Source: an uncultured Bacteroidales bacterium
GTDB taxonomy: Bacteria > Bacteroidota > Bacteroidia > Bacteroidales > UBA932
Assembly: GCA_944322575.1 (NCBI GenBank)
Contig: CALUPK010000002.1
Coordinates: 1 to 64,000, forward strand
Length of the DNA: 64,000 nucleotides
Direction: 5' to 3'
Every line of letters begins with the position of its first letter. Positions within the stretch are counted from its first letter, which is position 1. The notes below the pieces were generated by a model. It saw nothing but the letters and a program-made list of their open reading frames with translations, made no database searches and was not told where the DNA came from. Below are positions 47,244 through 55,236 of this stretch, piece after piece. The position numbers and the translations under genes are program-made.

Positions 47244-47840
47244 TTACAGCATGATGGCCTGTGCGATTTTCTGTGCGGCGTCGTTGCCGGAGATGAGTTC
47301 CAGAATCTTGAGGCCGAAGGCTACGGCGTGACCGGCTCCGCTGGCGGAGATGATGCCTGCGTCCGCTACGACGCCCTGACGCTGGTCCACTACCGTTACG
47401 CCCTTTGCGGTCAGATACGGCTCGAAGCCTTCGTAGCAGGTCATTTTCAGGCCGCCCCTTGCGCGCACTGCATCTTCGAGCGGCAGCAGTGAGAGTACGA
47501 CTGCCGGTGCCGCGCAGATGGCCGCTACGGTGCCGCCTTCAGCATAGTGGCGCTGCATGCGGTTCACTAATGGGGCGCAGGCTGCGAGGTTCGTTGAGCC
47601 GGGCATGCCTCCGGGGAAGATCATGATGTCCTCTGTCCGGATGTCGTTCAGAGGGTATTCGTCTAAGGTAAACTCTGCGTTGACGCTGATGCGCTGGGCA
47701 CTGGTCACGGTATGGCTGTCGCTGATGGAGATGATGTTGAGCTCGATGCCGCCTCTTACGAGGATGTCGGCGGGAGCCATTGCCTCGGTGATTTCAAAAC
47801 CGTCGGTGAGGAAGAGAAATGCTCTGGGCTGTGTGTTCAT
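47244..47840 (-). CDS. DJ-1/PfpI family protein
   Basis: Class I glutamine-amidotransferase-like fold (198 aa), DJ-1 subgroup. The nucleophile-elbow cysteine C109 in AAICAAPAV and the supporting glutamate E17 (DGFEITEA) are present, as is SGAGHAVAFGL near the end. Members act as methylglyoxal hydratases (glyoxalase III), protein deglycases or redox sensors; the exact activity is not readable. It follows the DUF4190 gene by 19 nt on the same strand. Confidence 0.9.
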   Translation of the reverse strand: MNTQPRAFLFLTDGFEITEAMAPADILVRGGIELNIISISDSHTVTSAQRISVNAEFTLDEYPLNDIRTEDIMIFPGGMPGSTNLAACAPLVNRMQRHYAEGGTVAAICAAPAVVLSLLPLEDAVRARGGLKMTCYEGFEPYLTAKGVTVVDQRQGVVADAGIISASGAGHAVAFGLKILELISGNDAAQKIAQAIML

Positions 47841-47859
47841 AATGTCGGAGTTTAAGTGG

Positions 47860-48177
47860 TTAGAAAAGTGCGGCTACTACCGCTGAGGAGACACCTGCCA
47901 CGCCTATCGCGGCCGCTAAAAGAGCGAACACGAAGAGTATCATTATCAGGCCGAGCAGGGAAATAACGAATCCGGCGATGGCCAGGCCCCTCGGGGCCTT
48001 GAACATGCCGATAAAGGAGAAGAGCAGTCCCAGTGCCCAGGTGAACCATCCGAAGACAGGTATCCACCCAAGAACTATCGTCAGGACCGCAAGTACGAAA
48101 CCTGCCGTCCCGAGACCGTTGGTCCGTCTTTCGACGTAGACCGTCCGGTTATTGTATCTGTCGTCGTAAACTTCCAT
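47860..48177 (-). CDS. DUF4190-like small membrane protein
   Basis: A 105-aa inner-membrane protein with a polar N-terminus (MEVYDDRYNNRTVYVERRTN) and three hydrophobic helices. The repeated pattern GTAGFVLAVLTIVLGW and GLAIAGFVISLLGL is the DUF4190 signature. Function unknown. It has a TATATTTG promoter element ending 7 nt before its ATG and probably leads a two-gene unit with the DJ-1 gene. Confidence 0.78.
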   Translation of the reverse strand: MEVYDDRYNNRTVYVERRTNGLGTAGFVLAVLTIVLGWIPVFGWFTWALGLLFSFIGMFKAPRGLAIAGFVISLLGLIMILFVFALLAAAIGVAGVSSAVVAALF

Positions 48178-48184
48178 AGTAATG

Positions 48185-48192
48185 CAAATATA
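48185..48192 (-). promoter_or_regulatory. DUF4190-DJ-1 promoter -7 element (TATATTTG)
   Basis: Perfect TAnnTTTG on the minus strand, ending 7 nt before the ATG at 48177; leader length would be near zero. Confidence 0.55.
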
Positions 48193-48381
48193 CTAAAACT
48201 TTCCGACAGTTCCATACAGTACTGCGGAGGTTGCCTGTCATTTCGACTCCCATCCGGCAGGTGCCGACAAAAGCGGCCTTTCTTCGTCACCTTCCCGCTG
48301 TGCTTTTTGAGTCAGCCCCTTTCCAGTGCCTTCCTGCTGTGCATTTTGCGAAGAAAATGCGGCCCATGAGAGAAAAAGCAT

Positions 48382-48389
48382 TAGATTTG
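48382..48389 (+). promoter_or_regulatory. AraC-miaA promoter -7 element (TAGATTTG)
   Basis: TAnnTTTG match 20 nt before the ATG of the AraC-type regulator. Most of the rest of the 232-bp gap (48178-48409) shows only two loosely similar stretches (about 48291-48310 and 48328-48347) and nothing I can name. Confidence 0.5.
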
Positions 48390-48409
48390 TGACAGAAACA
48401 GAATGACAG

Positions 48410-49258
48410 ATGGATAAAGCCTTCTTTTCAGATACTCCCCACATACAGTACGGTGAGACCGACATGGAGCCGTTGGTGCGCAATGCGTGCCGGTTCGGCT
48501 GTGATATTCAGATAGTGTGTACGCGCGGGACGGCCGAGATTTCGACCGGTATCCAGAGCTACGGGATGCGGCGGGGCACTGAACTTTTTCTCTTCGGCGG
48601 TACTTTAGTGCAGGTCAGCGATCCGAGCCCGGATTTCACGGTGAGGATGCTGCTGTATCCCAAGGATGTGGTGATCAAGGCCATATTGCCGATTGATTCG
48701 GACTTCCTGAACTACCTGCATGAGTATCCTTTTCTGGACCACATCGGCGGAGGCGCCCCTGAGGATGAGTGGGAGAACGTGCTGCAGTGGATGGACATGG
48801 CCCGTCTGCTGTTTACCCGCCCTGTGCAGTATTTCCGGAAGCAGATAGAACAGAATTTTCTCCAGAGCATGCTGATGTGCCTGTACAACCACATTCCCCG
48901 CAAGAAGGTGACTGCCTCCCGCGAGAACAGCCGCCGGCAGGTGCTCTGTCATCAGTTCATGCGTCTGATCAGGGAGAACAGCGCCCGGGAGCATCAGGTG
49001 CCTTTCTACGCTGACAAGCTGTGCATATCGTCCCGGTATCTCGGGGATATCGTGGCGGAGAATTTCGGGGGGATGACTCCCAAGCAGTTGATCGACAAGC
49101 AGCTGATAGCCGAGATCAAGGTCCAGTTAGACAATCCGCTGTTCTCCGTGAGCGAGATAGCGCAGTACCTGAATTTTCCCGAGCATACTTCGATGAGCCG
49201 GTTCTTCAAGCGCAATACCGGGATGTCCCCCAAGGAGTACCGGGCTTCACGCAAATAA
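48410..49258 (+). CDS. AraC family transcriptional regulator
   Basis: A 282-aa regulator with an unassigned N-terminal sensor domain (about residues 1-180) and a C-terminal double helix-turn-helix (YADKLCISSRYLGDIVAENFGGMTPKQLID; FSVSEIAQYLNFPEHTSMSRFFKRNTGMSPKEYR). The SPKEYR ending is diagnostic. No metabolic operon neighbours suggest its target; miaA follows after 12 nt. Confidence 0.92.
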   Translation: MDKAFFSDTPHIQYGETDMEPLVRNACRFGCDIQIVCTRGTAEISTGIQSYGMRRGTELFLFGGTLVQVSDPSPDFTVRMLLYPKDVVIKAILPIDSDFLNYLHEYPFLDHIGGGAPEDEWENVLQWMDMARLLFTRPVQYFRKQIEQNFLQSMLMCLYNHIPRKKVTASRENSRRQVLCHQFMRLIRENSAREHQVPFYADKLCISSRYLGDIVAENFGGMTPKQLIDKQLIAEIKVQLDNPLFSVSEIAQYLNFPEHTSMSRFFKRNTGMSPKEYRASRK

Positions 49259-49270
49259 AACAATGATGTT

Positions 49271-50179
49271 ATGAACAATGATTTGGGGAAATATCGTCTG
49301 ACGGTGGTCCTGGGGCCGACGGCCTCGGGCAAGACCCGCTATGCGGTGCGGCTGGCGGGGGAGGCCGGTGCTGAGATTATCTCGGCGGACTCGCGGCAGA
49401 TATATCGCGGTATGGATATCGGGACCGGGAAGGACCTCGGCGAGTATGTCTATGAGGGAAGGCAGGTGCCGTATCATCTGATAGACATCGTGGATGCCGG
49501 GGTGCGCTACGATATCTTCCGGTATCAGCGGGATTTCGCGGCGGCGTACAATGACATCGTCTCCCGCGGCCGTCCGGTGATTCTCTGCGGCGGCTCGGGG
49601 CTGTACATCGAGTCGGTGACGCGGAACTATGCGATACCGGAGGTGCCTTCCAATCCGGCTCTGCGTGCGGAACTCGAGCAGTACTCCGACGAATATCTGA
49701 TAGACATGCTCAAGTCGCTGACCGTCCCTCACAATACCACAGACTACGATACGCGGAAAAGGCTCATCCGGGCCATCGAGATAGCGGTGTATCAGAAGGA
49801 GCATCCGGAGGATGCGGGGGTGTTTTCAGGGGACAATGCTCCGCTGGCCCGCTTCGCTCCAGAGGAGGTGCATTACATCGGGCTGTCCGTCTCGCGGGAG
49901 GAGCGCAATGCCCGTATCGACCGGAGGCTGGATGCCCGCCTGAAGGAGGGGATGATCGACGAGGTGCGCCGTCTGCTTGAGAGCGGCCTCTCGCCGGATG
50001 ACCTTATATACTATGGCCTGGAATATAAGTTCGTCACTCTCTATCTCACCGGGCAGATGAGTTACGACGAGATGCGTGCCAAGCTGGCCATCGCCATCCA
50101 CCAGTTCGCCAAGCGGCAGATGACCTGGTTCCGGGGCATGGAGCGCCGCGGTATCCATATCGACTGGGTGACAGTCTGA
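49271..50179 (+). CDS. miaA: tRNA dimethylallyltransferase
   Basis: Adds a dimethylallyl group to N6 of A37 in tRNAs reading UNN codons. The 302-aa protein has the P-loop GPTASGKT, the DSRQIYRGMDIGTGK segment that contacts tRNA, and the C-terminal QFAKRQMTWFRG motif. All family landmarks are intact. Follows the AraC gene by 12 nt. Confidence 0.96.
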   Translation: MNNDLGKYRLTVVLGPTASGKTRYAVRLAGEAGAEIISADSRQIYRGMDIGTGKDLGEYVYEGRQVPYHLIDIVDAGVRYDIFRYQRDFAAAYNDIVSRGRPVILCGGSGLYIESVTRNYAIPEVPSNPALRAELEQYSDEYLIDMLKSLTVPHNTTDYDTRKRLIRAIEIAVYQKEHPEDAGVFSGDNAPLARFAPEEVHYIGLSVSREERNARIDRRLDARLKEGMIDEVRRLLESGLSPDDLIYYGLEYKFVTLYLTGQMSYDEMRAKLAIAIHQFAKRQMTWFRGMERRGIHIDWVTV

Positions 50180-50185
50180 ACCGCT

Positions 50186-50680
50186 CTACAGCTCTTCCCA
50201 CTCGCCGCCCCACAGCTGAATGAAGCGGTACATGTCGTCGCGGGAGATTTCGAGCGAGGCGGTGTTGTCGTTGGGGTGGAAGGTGACCCGTTCGGCCTGA
50301 CGCAGGTCCTTGTCGAGATAGAGCTTGACCTGGTGGCCAGTGTCGTTGATGAGACCGAAGAGGGAGACGGAGCCGGGGACAGTCCCGAGGTATTTTTCCA
50401 TGCGCTGCTCGGAGGCGAAGGAGAGCTTGCCCTGATGCAGCTGGTGCTCTAAGCCGTGGATGTCCATCTGCTTGTGGCACTCGAGGATTACCAGGTAGTG
50501 GCGGTTGCCCTTGTGGTTTCTGAAAAACAAGTTCTTGCAGTGGGTCGAGTCGAAGTCCTTCCAGTACTTCATGGCCTCCTCTATAGTGGGAAGCGGCGGA
50601 TGCTCGTGGATGATGTAGCTGATGCCCATTTCCTGCAGCCTGTCAAGTACTTTTCTGCGTCTTTCTTCTGCTGTCTCCAT
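50186..50680 (-). CDS. Prolyl-tRNA editing protein (ProX/YbaK-EbsC family)
   Basis: Free-standing trans-editing deacylase that hydrolyses mischarged Ala- or Cys-tRNA(Pro). The start at 50680 (METAEERRRKVLDRL, 164 aa) is preferred; the longer frame from 50716 would begin inside the promoter. Family features: HPPLPTIEEAM, the catalytic-lysine segment HCKNLFFRNHKGNRHYLVIL, and PGSVSLFGLIND. The last 20 residues are typical of the PrdX subtype. Convergent with miaA (6-nt gap) and divergent from the glutaminase gene. Confidence 0.9.
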   Translation of the reverse strand: METAEERRRKVLDRLQEMGISYIIHEHPPLPTIEEAMKYWKDFDSTHCKNLFFRNHKGNRHYLVILECHKQMDIHGLEHQLHQGKLSFASEQRMEKYLGTVPGSVSLFGLINDTGHQVKLYLDKDLRQAERVTFHPNDNTASLEISRDDMYRFIQLWGGEWEEL

Positions 50681-50702
50681 ATTTTTTCCGTTTATCGGGC
50701 CG

Positions 50703-50710
50703 CAAATATA
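50703..50710 (-). promoter_or_regulatory. ProX promoter -7 element (TATATTTG)
   Basis: Perfect TAnnTTTG on the minus strand, 22 nt before the ProX ATG. Its presence rules out the upstream in-frame start at 50716. Confidence 0.6.
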
Positions 50711-50733
50711 GTTCATTCTTCCCGTATCCTGTG

Positions 50734-50741
50734 TATTTTTG
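50734..50741 (+). promoter_or_regulatory. Glutaminase promoter -7 element (TATTTTTG)
   Basis: TAnnTTTG match 18 nt before the glutaminase ATG at 50760, back to back with the ProX promoter. Confidence 0.6.
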
Positions 50742-50759
50742 CAGTCTTAAAGTGAGAAT

Positions 50760-51674
50760 ATGGATTATCAGAATGTGATTGACAGGATTCACGGTCAGCT
50801 GCAGGACCTGTGGGGACAGGGCAGGGTGGCGGATTACATACCGGCGCTGGCGAAGGTGGATCCGAGACAGTTCGGGATAGCGGTGGCTGCTCTCGACGGG
50901 CAGGAGTTCAGGACCGGGGACGCTCAGGTGTGCTTCTCGATTCAGAGTATTTCGAAGGTGTTTACCCTGGCGATGGTGACCCGGCGCATCGGGGACGAGA
51001 TATGGAAGGCGGTGGGACGCGAACCCTCCGGCAACCCGTTCAACTCCTTGGTGCAGCTCGAGTATGAGCACGGCCTGCCCCGCAACCCGTTCATCAATGC
51101 GGGTGCCCTCGTCGTGACGGACCGCCTGATTTCGCTCTACCCTCATCCCAAGGACGCCATGCTGGAGTTTGTCCGCGCCCTCTGCGCCAACGACGATATC
51201 TACTACGACAAGGAGATAGCCCGTTCCGAGCGGCTCAATGCCGACCGCAACCTGGCCCTTGCCTATTTCATGAAGAGCTTCGGGAATATTGAGAATGACG
51301 TGGAGACGTTGCTGGACGTCTACTGCCACCAGTGCGCCATCTCGATGTCGTGTGCGGACCTCGCCCGCGCCTTCCTCTTCCTGAGCAACCGCGGCGTGAA
51401 CCCCTTCGACGGCAGGCAGGTCCTGACCGTCAGTCAGGCCAAACGCCTCGGAGCCCTCATGCTCACCTGCGGCTTCTACGACGAGTCGGGCGACTTCGCC
51501 TTCCGCGCCGGCCTCCCCGGCAAGAGCGGCGTAGGCGGCGGCATAGCGGCCTACATCCCCGGCAACCTCGCCATCACCGTCTGGAGCCCCGAACTCAACC
51601 GCCACGGCAACTCCCTCATCGGAATGGCCGCCCTTGAGCATTTCACCACCGACATCGGCAATTCCATTTTCTAA
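50760..51674 (+). CDS. glsA: Glutaminase
   Basis: Serine-dependent glutaminase (304 aa) hydrolysing glutamine to glutamate and ammonia; a beta-lactamase-like fold. The catalytic S-x-x-K lies in FSIQSISKVFTLAM; further motifs are REPSGNPFNS, NPFINAGALVV, and PGKSGVGGGIAAYIP near the C-terminus. Single gene with its own promoter; its stop overlaps the convergent oxyR by 4 nt. Glutaminase supports acid resistance in enteric bacteria, but nothing here proves that role. Confidence 0.95.
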   Translation: MDYQNVIDRIHGQLQDLWGQGRVADYIPALAKVDPRQFGIAVAALDGQEFRTGDAQVCFSIQSISKVFTLAMVTRRIGDEIWKAVGREPSGNPFNSLVQLEYEHGLPRNPFINAGALVVTDRLISLYPHPKDAMLEFVRALCANDDIYYDKEIARSERLNADRNLALAYFMKSFGNIENDVETLLDVYCHQCAISMSCADLARAFLFLSNRGVNPFDGRQVLTVSQAKRLGALMLTCGFYDESGDFAFRAGLPGKSGVGGGIAAYIPGNLAITVWSPELNRHGNSLIGMAALEHFTTDIGNSIF

Positions 51675-52684
51675 AGTTTGATGGCGAAGCGCTTGAGCCG
51701 CGGGTCGAGCATCTCTTCCGGGACGATGTGCCTGATGCAGCCGGCGATGACGTTGAGCAGGCGTTCGCGGACGAAGTCCTCGCGGATGACGAGGGAGACT
51801 TCGCGGACGGGGACGCAGGTCGGGCAGTCGGGGGACGGGATGCTGCCTGAGGGGGCAATGTCAGTAGCCGGTGCCCCGCCGTTCTGCCGGACGATGGGCC
51901 TGAGGTTCCCGCGCTGCTCTTCGGTGAGGAATGCGGCGTGCAGCTCGGGGATGACGGTGTAGCCGCCGTTGGTGTCCACGATGCGGACGAGGGTGTCGAT
52001 GCTGCCGGCCTGGTATTCGGTGCGGGTCCGGCGGCGGCTGTGGCAGAAGTTGAAGACCTGGCTGCGGAGGCAGTGGCCCTCCTCGAGGATCCACAGACGG
52101 TCGGAGGCCAGGCGGTCGGCCGGCACTTCGCTCAGGGCGTGCAGCTCGTCGGACGGGGAGATGTACGCCACGAATTTCTCGTAGTACAATGGTATTTCTA
52201 ACAGACCCTTCTGCTCTAATGGAGTGGATAAGATGGCCATGTCAATCTCCGCCGCCAGCAGCTTCTCCACGATGAAGCGGGTGCGCATCTCGGACACACG
52301 CAGATGTATGGACGGGTGCTCCTCGTGCATCCTCCGGAAGAGTCCGGGGAGAATGTATGGGGCAATGGTCGGGATGATGCCCATGACGGCCTCTCCGCTC
52401 TCGTCTCCCTTCTCGACGGCGACCAGTTCCTCGATCTGCGAGGCATTGTGCAGGGTCACCCGGGCCTGGGCGATGATCTTCTCTCCGAGGGCGGTGGGCC
52501 GGACGGGATGGGCTCCGCGGTCAAATATGGTCACGTCCAGGGCGGTCTCTATGCTGCGGATGCCCGCGCTGAGGGTCGGCTGGGTGACGCCGCAGGCCTC
52601 GGCGGCCCGGACGAAGTTGCGGTGGGTGTCCACTGCGACGATGTAGCGCAGGGCGGTAAGGCTGAGATTGGTATCTGTCTTCAT
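51671..52684 (-). CDS. oxyR: OxyR-type hydrogen peroxide-sensing LysR regulator
   Basis: LysR-family activator (337 aa). The N-terminal winged helix (VRAAEACGVTQPTLSAGIRSIE) is followed by a sensor domain with the OxyR redox pair C205 and C214 (GHCLRSQVFNFCH), the same C-x8-C spacing as E. coli C199/C208. An insertion of about 20 residues (270-292) carries a CPTC motif not present in standard OxyR. It is divergent from the peroxiredoxin gene, and an ATAG-N7-CTAT operator lies over its own promoter, consistent with autorepression and peroxide-induced activation of prx. Confidence 0.92.
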   Translation of the reverse strand: MKTDTNLSLTALRYIVAVDTHRNFVRAAEACGVTQPTLSAGIRSIETALDVTIFDRGAHPVRPTALGEKIIAQARVTLHNASQIEELVAVEKGDESGEAVMGIIPTIAPYILPGLFRRMHEEHPSIHLRVSEMRTRFIVEKLLAAEIDMAILSTPLEQKGLLEIPLYYEKFVAYISPSDELHALSEVPADRLASDRLWILEEGHCLRSQVFNFCHSRRRTRTEYQAGSIDTLVRIVDTNGGYTVIPELHAAFLTEEQRGNLRPIVRQNGGAPATDIAPSGSIPSPDCPTCVPVREVSLVIREDFVRERLLNVIAGCIRHIVPEEMLDPRLKRFAIKL

Positions 52685-52692
52685 ACTGCCGG

Positions 52693-52700
52693 CAAATATA
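52693..52700 (-). promoter_or_regulatory. oxyR promoter -7 element (TATATTTG)
   Basis: On the minus strand, 8 nt before the oxyR ATG, and overlapping the OxyR operator at 52698-52712 by three bases, so bound OxyR should block it. Confidence 0.6.
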
Positions 52701-52712
52701 GAAATTATCTAT
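52698..52712. promoter_or_regulatory. OxyR operator half-site (ATAG-N7-CTAT)
   Basis: ATAGAAATTATCTAT is a palindromic match to the classic OxyR half-site. A second half 7 nt further along is poorly conserved. It is centred about 50-60 bp upstream of the peroxiredoxin -7 element, a position suited to activation. Confidence 0.65.
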
Positions 52713-52732
52713 GAGAATATAAAAAATATCGA

Positions 52733-52764
52733 TTTGATTTATCAAAACCGCCGCCATATCTTTG
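52733..52764 (+). promoter_or_regulatory. Peroxiredoxin promoter (-33 TTTG, -7 TATCTTTG)
   Basis: TTTG at 52733-52736 and TATCTTTG at 52757-52764 are separated by 20 nt, a full match to the Bacteroidota promoter layout. The leader to the ATG at 52815 is about 45 nt. Confidence 0.75.
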
Positions 52765-52814
52765 CACCGTAAAACAAAACACAACGGAATATTAATCATT
52801 AAAAAGTAATAGTT

Positions 52815-53552
52815 ATGGACAGCAACAACAACATTCAGAATCAGACACAGCAGCAGTATTATCCCATGCCCCGCATCGGCGACCAGGCCCCCGCTTTCGA
52901 GGCCGTGACCACCCAGGGCAGGATAAAGTTTCCCGAGGATTTCAAGGGCAAATGGAAGATCCTCTTCAGCCATCCCGCCGACTTCACCCCCGTCTGCACC
53001 TCCGAGTTCATGACCTTCGCCTCCCGCGCCGCCGAGTTCGAGGCCCTGGGTACCCAGCTCATCGGCCTCTCCGTGGACGGACTCTACAGCCACATCGCCT
53101 GGCTGCGCACCATCCAGGAGAAGATCCAGTACAAGGGCATGAAGAACGTCGAGGTGAAGTTCCCCCTGATCGAGGACATCACCATGGACATCGCCCGCAA
53201 GTACGGCATGATCCAGCCCGGCGAGAGTGCCACCCAGGCCGTCCGCGCCGTCTTCTTCATCGACCCGAAGAACGTAATCCGCACCATTATCTACTATCCC
53301 CTCTCGCTTGGCAGGAATTTTGATGAGCTCAAGAGAGTGCTGATAGGCCTGCAGACCGCCGATGAGTTCGGTGTCGCCCTGCCCGCCGACTGGCAGCCCG
53401 GAGACGAGGTGATAGTGCCCACGGCCGGTTCCTGCGGAGTGGCCAAGAGCCGGATGGACGGAGACGACAAGGACCTGAAGTGCTACGACTGGTTCTTCTG
53501 CACCCGTCAGCTCCCCAAGGAGAAGATAGAGGACAAAATTTACAGAAAATAA
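52815..53552 (+). CDS. Peroxiredoxin (Prx6/archaeal type)
   Basis: Thiol peroxidase (245 aa) reducing hydrogen peroxide and alkyl hydroperoxides. The peroxidatic cysteine C61 is in HPADFTPVCTSEF. The long C-terminal domain contains C207 (GSCGVAKSR) and the pair C223/C229 in CYDWFFC, as in archaeal Prx6-type enzymes, where one of these can act as resolving cysteine. A short Asn/Gln-rich N-terminal extension is unusual. Divergent from oxyR and coupled to the exported thioredoxin gene by TAATG overlap. Confidence 0.95.
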   Translation: MDSNNNIQNQTQQQYYPMPRIGDQAPAFEAVTTQGRIKFPEDFKGKWKILFSHPADFTPVCTSEFMTFASRAAEFEALGTQLIGLSVDGLYSHIAWLRTIQEKIQYKGMKNVEVKFPLIEDITMDIARKYGMIQPGESATQAVRAVFFIDPKNVIRTIIYYPLSLGRNFDELKRVLIGLQTADEFGVALPADWQPGDEVIVPTAGSCGVAKSRMDGDDKDLKCYDWFFCTRQLPKEKIEDKIYRK

Positions 53553-54025
53553 TGAAACGGATAGCGACAACACTGCTTATGGCCGGAACCCTGCTTCTGT
53601 CCGCCCTGCCTCTGACGGCATACGGACAGGAGAGGGAGTCCGGAAAAAATGAGGAAAAAATGGAAACAGGAACAATACATCTGACCAAAGCGGAATTTCT
53701 GCAGAAAGTGTGGAACTACGAGACCGATTCCCAGGCCTGGAAATATGAGGGGACCAAGCCCGCCATCGTGGACTTCTTCGCCACCTGGTGCGGCCCCTGC
53801 AAGGCCCTGAGCCCCGTGCTCGAGGAACTTGCGAAAGAGTACGGAGACAGACTCGTAATCTACAAGGTGGACGTGGACCAGGAGCGCGATCTCGCCGGAG
53901 CCTTCGGAATCCGCTCGGTGCCCACCCTGCTCTTCATCCCCGCCGACGGAGAGCCGTCGATGAGCCCGGGTGCTCCGTCAAAAGCCCAGCTCAAGCAGAT
54001 TATCGACGAGCATCTGCTGAAATAG
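53552..54025 (+). CDS. Exported thioredoxin-fold protein
   Basis: A 157-aa thioredoxin with signal peptide (MKRIATTLLMAGTLLLSALPLTAYG) and active site WCGPC (C80, C83), plus the cis-proline segment SVPTLLFI. It probably works in the periplasm, needing a membrane electron carrier for reduction. The start at 53552 overlaps the peroxiredoxin stop (TAATG), so the two are translationally coupled and share OxyR control, though Prx lacks a signal peptide. Confidence 0.9.
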   Translation: MKRIATTLLMAGTLLLSALPLTAYGQERESGKNEEKMETGTIHLTKAEFLQKVWNYETDSQAWKYEGTKPAIVDFFATWCGPCKALSPVLEELAKEYGDRLVIYKVDVDQERDLAGAFGIRSVPTLLFIPADGEPSMSPGAPSKAQLKQIIDEHLLK

Positions 54026-54043
54026 CCTTTTGAGTGATTTTGT

Positions 54044-54076
54044 GAGTGAAAAATGAAACTTTTTCATTTTTCACTC
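54044..54076 (+). terminator. Perfect 15-bp hairpin after the thioredoxin gene
   Basis: GAGTGAAAAATGAAA (54044-54058) pairs exactly with TTTCATTTTTCACTC (54062-54076) across a 3-nt loop. The stem is AT-rich and has no separate T-tract, so it is a likely but atypical terminator or 3' stabiliser. Confidence 0.6.
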
Positions 54077-54110
54077 GTATTCTATATAAAAACCAATAAA
54101 AAATCTGTTT

Positions 54111-54350
54111 ATGAAACGTTCTGTAGTAACATTAATCTTGTCAGTCGCATTTTTATGTCTGTCAGCATCGGTATCAAGAGCGGATAATCCTCCCGAACCC
54201 GTAAAGTTGTACGAGTATGTTTTTAAAACACCTTGTGGTGAGGAAAAGGTTTATTCTACATTCCCTTTAAGTGAAGACGCAAAGGCTCAGATTGCATCAG
54301 ATCTTTTAAAGGAGTGTGCCGAGGCAATAAAAGATATAAAAATTGCGTAA
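54111..54350 (+). CDS. Small exported protein of unknown function
   Basis: A 79-aa frame with a good signal peptide (MKRSVVTLILSVAFLCLSASVSRA). The mature part is about 55 residues with two cysteines (TPCGEE and KECAEA) that could form a disulfide and a predicted helix at the end. I do not recognise the family; it is not an obvious NVEALA peptide. The gene is visibly AT-richer than its neighbours. It lies between a hairpin and a strong terminator, so it may be its own short transcript. Confidence 0.6.
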   Translation: MKRSVVTLILSVAFLCLSASVSRADNPPEPVKLYEYVFKTPCGEEKVYSTFPLSEDAKAQIASDLLKECAEAIKDIKIA

Positions 54351-54365
54351 TAAATGAGAAATTTT

Positions 54366-54401
54366 GTAGCACTGCGTTTTAAAACTAAAAAGCAGTGCTA
54401 C
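54366..54401 (+). terminator. Strong intrinsic terminator just upstream of the GLPGLI gene
   Basis: GTAGCACTGC (54366-54375) pairs perfectly with GCAGTGCTAC (54392-54401) and is followed by ATTTTT. It ends only 12 nt before the first ATG of the GLPGLI gene, so that gene depends on readthrough or on a promoter that overlaps the stem (TACATTTT at 54399-54406). Confidence 0.8.
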
Positions 54402-54413
54402 ATTTTTAAGTAG

Positions 54414-55229
54414 ATGGAAATGAAAAAGATAGCTATAGCACTTTTTATAATGTGTATAGTTCCGTCTTATGCCGGCGCGCAGAAGATTCAGTGTGAACCC
54501 GTCATGGAGATAGTCTATGACGGGTTCTATAAGCGTGATCCGACTGTGGAGGGTTATTATCAGGACAGGTTCAGTCTGCTTGTCGGTGCGGAAAACTCAC
54601 TGTTCAGATCGGTTTATGAGCTACAGCGTGATTCGGTCACGAAAAGTTTGCGAGAAAAAGGCATTGATCCGACCTCAAGAGCATATTCCGAGGCATTGGC
54701 CGGAATTCCCTCTGGGAACGAAATGAAGGTGTACAAGGACAGGAACGGTCGCAGCATCTGTTATATGAATGAGTTCAGTGGAGTCGGCTATGTGGCGGAC
54801 GATGAGATAGACGCTCCGCTATGGCAACTCTCGGAAGATACCCTCTCTGTAGAGGGGTATCTGTGCCGGAAGGCTGTGACCAGGTATCTGGGCAGGACAT
54901 GGACAGCATGGTACTGTCCTGAGATTCCTGTGCCGGACGGTCCGTGGCTGTTGTGGGGACTGCCGGGCACTGTGCTGCAGGCTGAAGATCAGGACCGGTA
55001 CTTTATATTCAAGGCTATAGGCTTCGAAAATATAGTTCCCGATGACAGCAGGCGGGTGGATTTGGATGTCTCGGAGTACAGGAGGGCATCTTTCTCCAGA
55101 ATACTCAGGTTTGAGCAGTTAGAAGTTGAGAATGTCCGTATGATGATGGAGCTGATGCTTGGTGTCACATTCCAGTCAGAAAGTAAACAGGAGAGACGTC
55201 CGTACATTCCGATGGCGATAGTCAAATAG
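54414..55229 (+). CDS. GLPGLI family exported protein
   Basis: Exported protein (271 aa; a second ATG at 54420 is equally likely as the start) with signal peptide ending near AGAQ. The family motif appears as WLLWGLPGTVLQAED, and an upstream block YLCRKAVTRYLGRTWTAWYCPEIPVPDGP is typical. Function unknown; GLPGLI genes are nearly always followed by a TonB-dependent receptor-like gene, as here after 7 nt, so the pair likely works in outer-membrane transport. Confidence 0.88.
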   Translation: MEMKKIAIALFIMCIVPSYAGAQKIQCEPVMEIVYDGFYKRDPTVEGYYQDRFSLLVGAENSLFRSVYELQRDSVTKSLREKGIDPTSRAYSEALAGIPSGNEMKVYKDRNGRSICYMNEFSGVGYVADDEIDAPLWQLSEDTLSVEGYLCRKAVTRYLGRTWTAWYCPEIPVPDGPWLLWGLPGTVLQAEDQDRYFIFKAIGFENIVPDDSRRVDLDVSEYRRASFSRILRFEQLEVENVRMMMELMLGVTFQSESKQERRPYIPMAIVK

Positions 55230-55236
55230 CTGTTTT

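Noticed and set aside
48240..48360. Two similar 20-nt stretches (around CCTTCC-GCTGTGC) in the gap upstream of the AraC gene
   Set aside because: Only a single imperfect pair with no structure or relation to other repeats; likely chance or an old local duplication.
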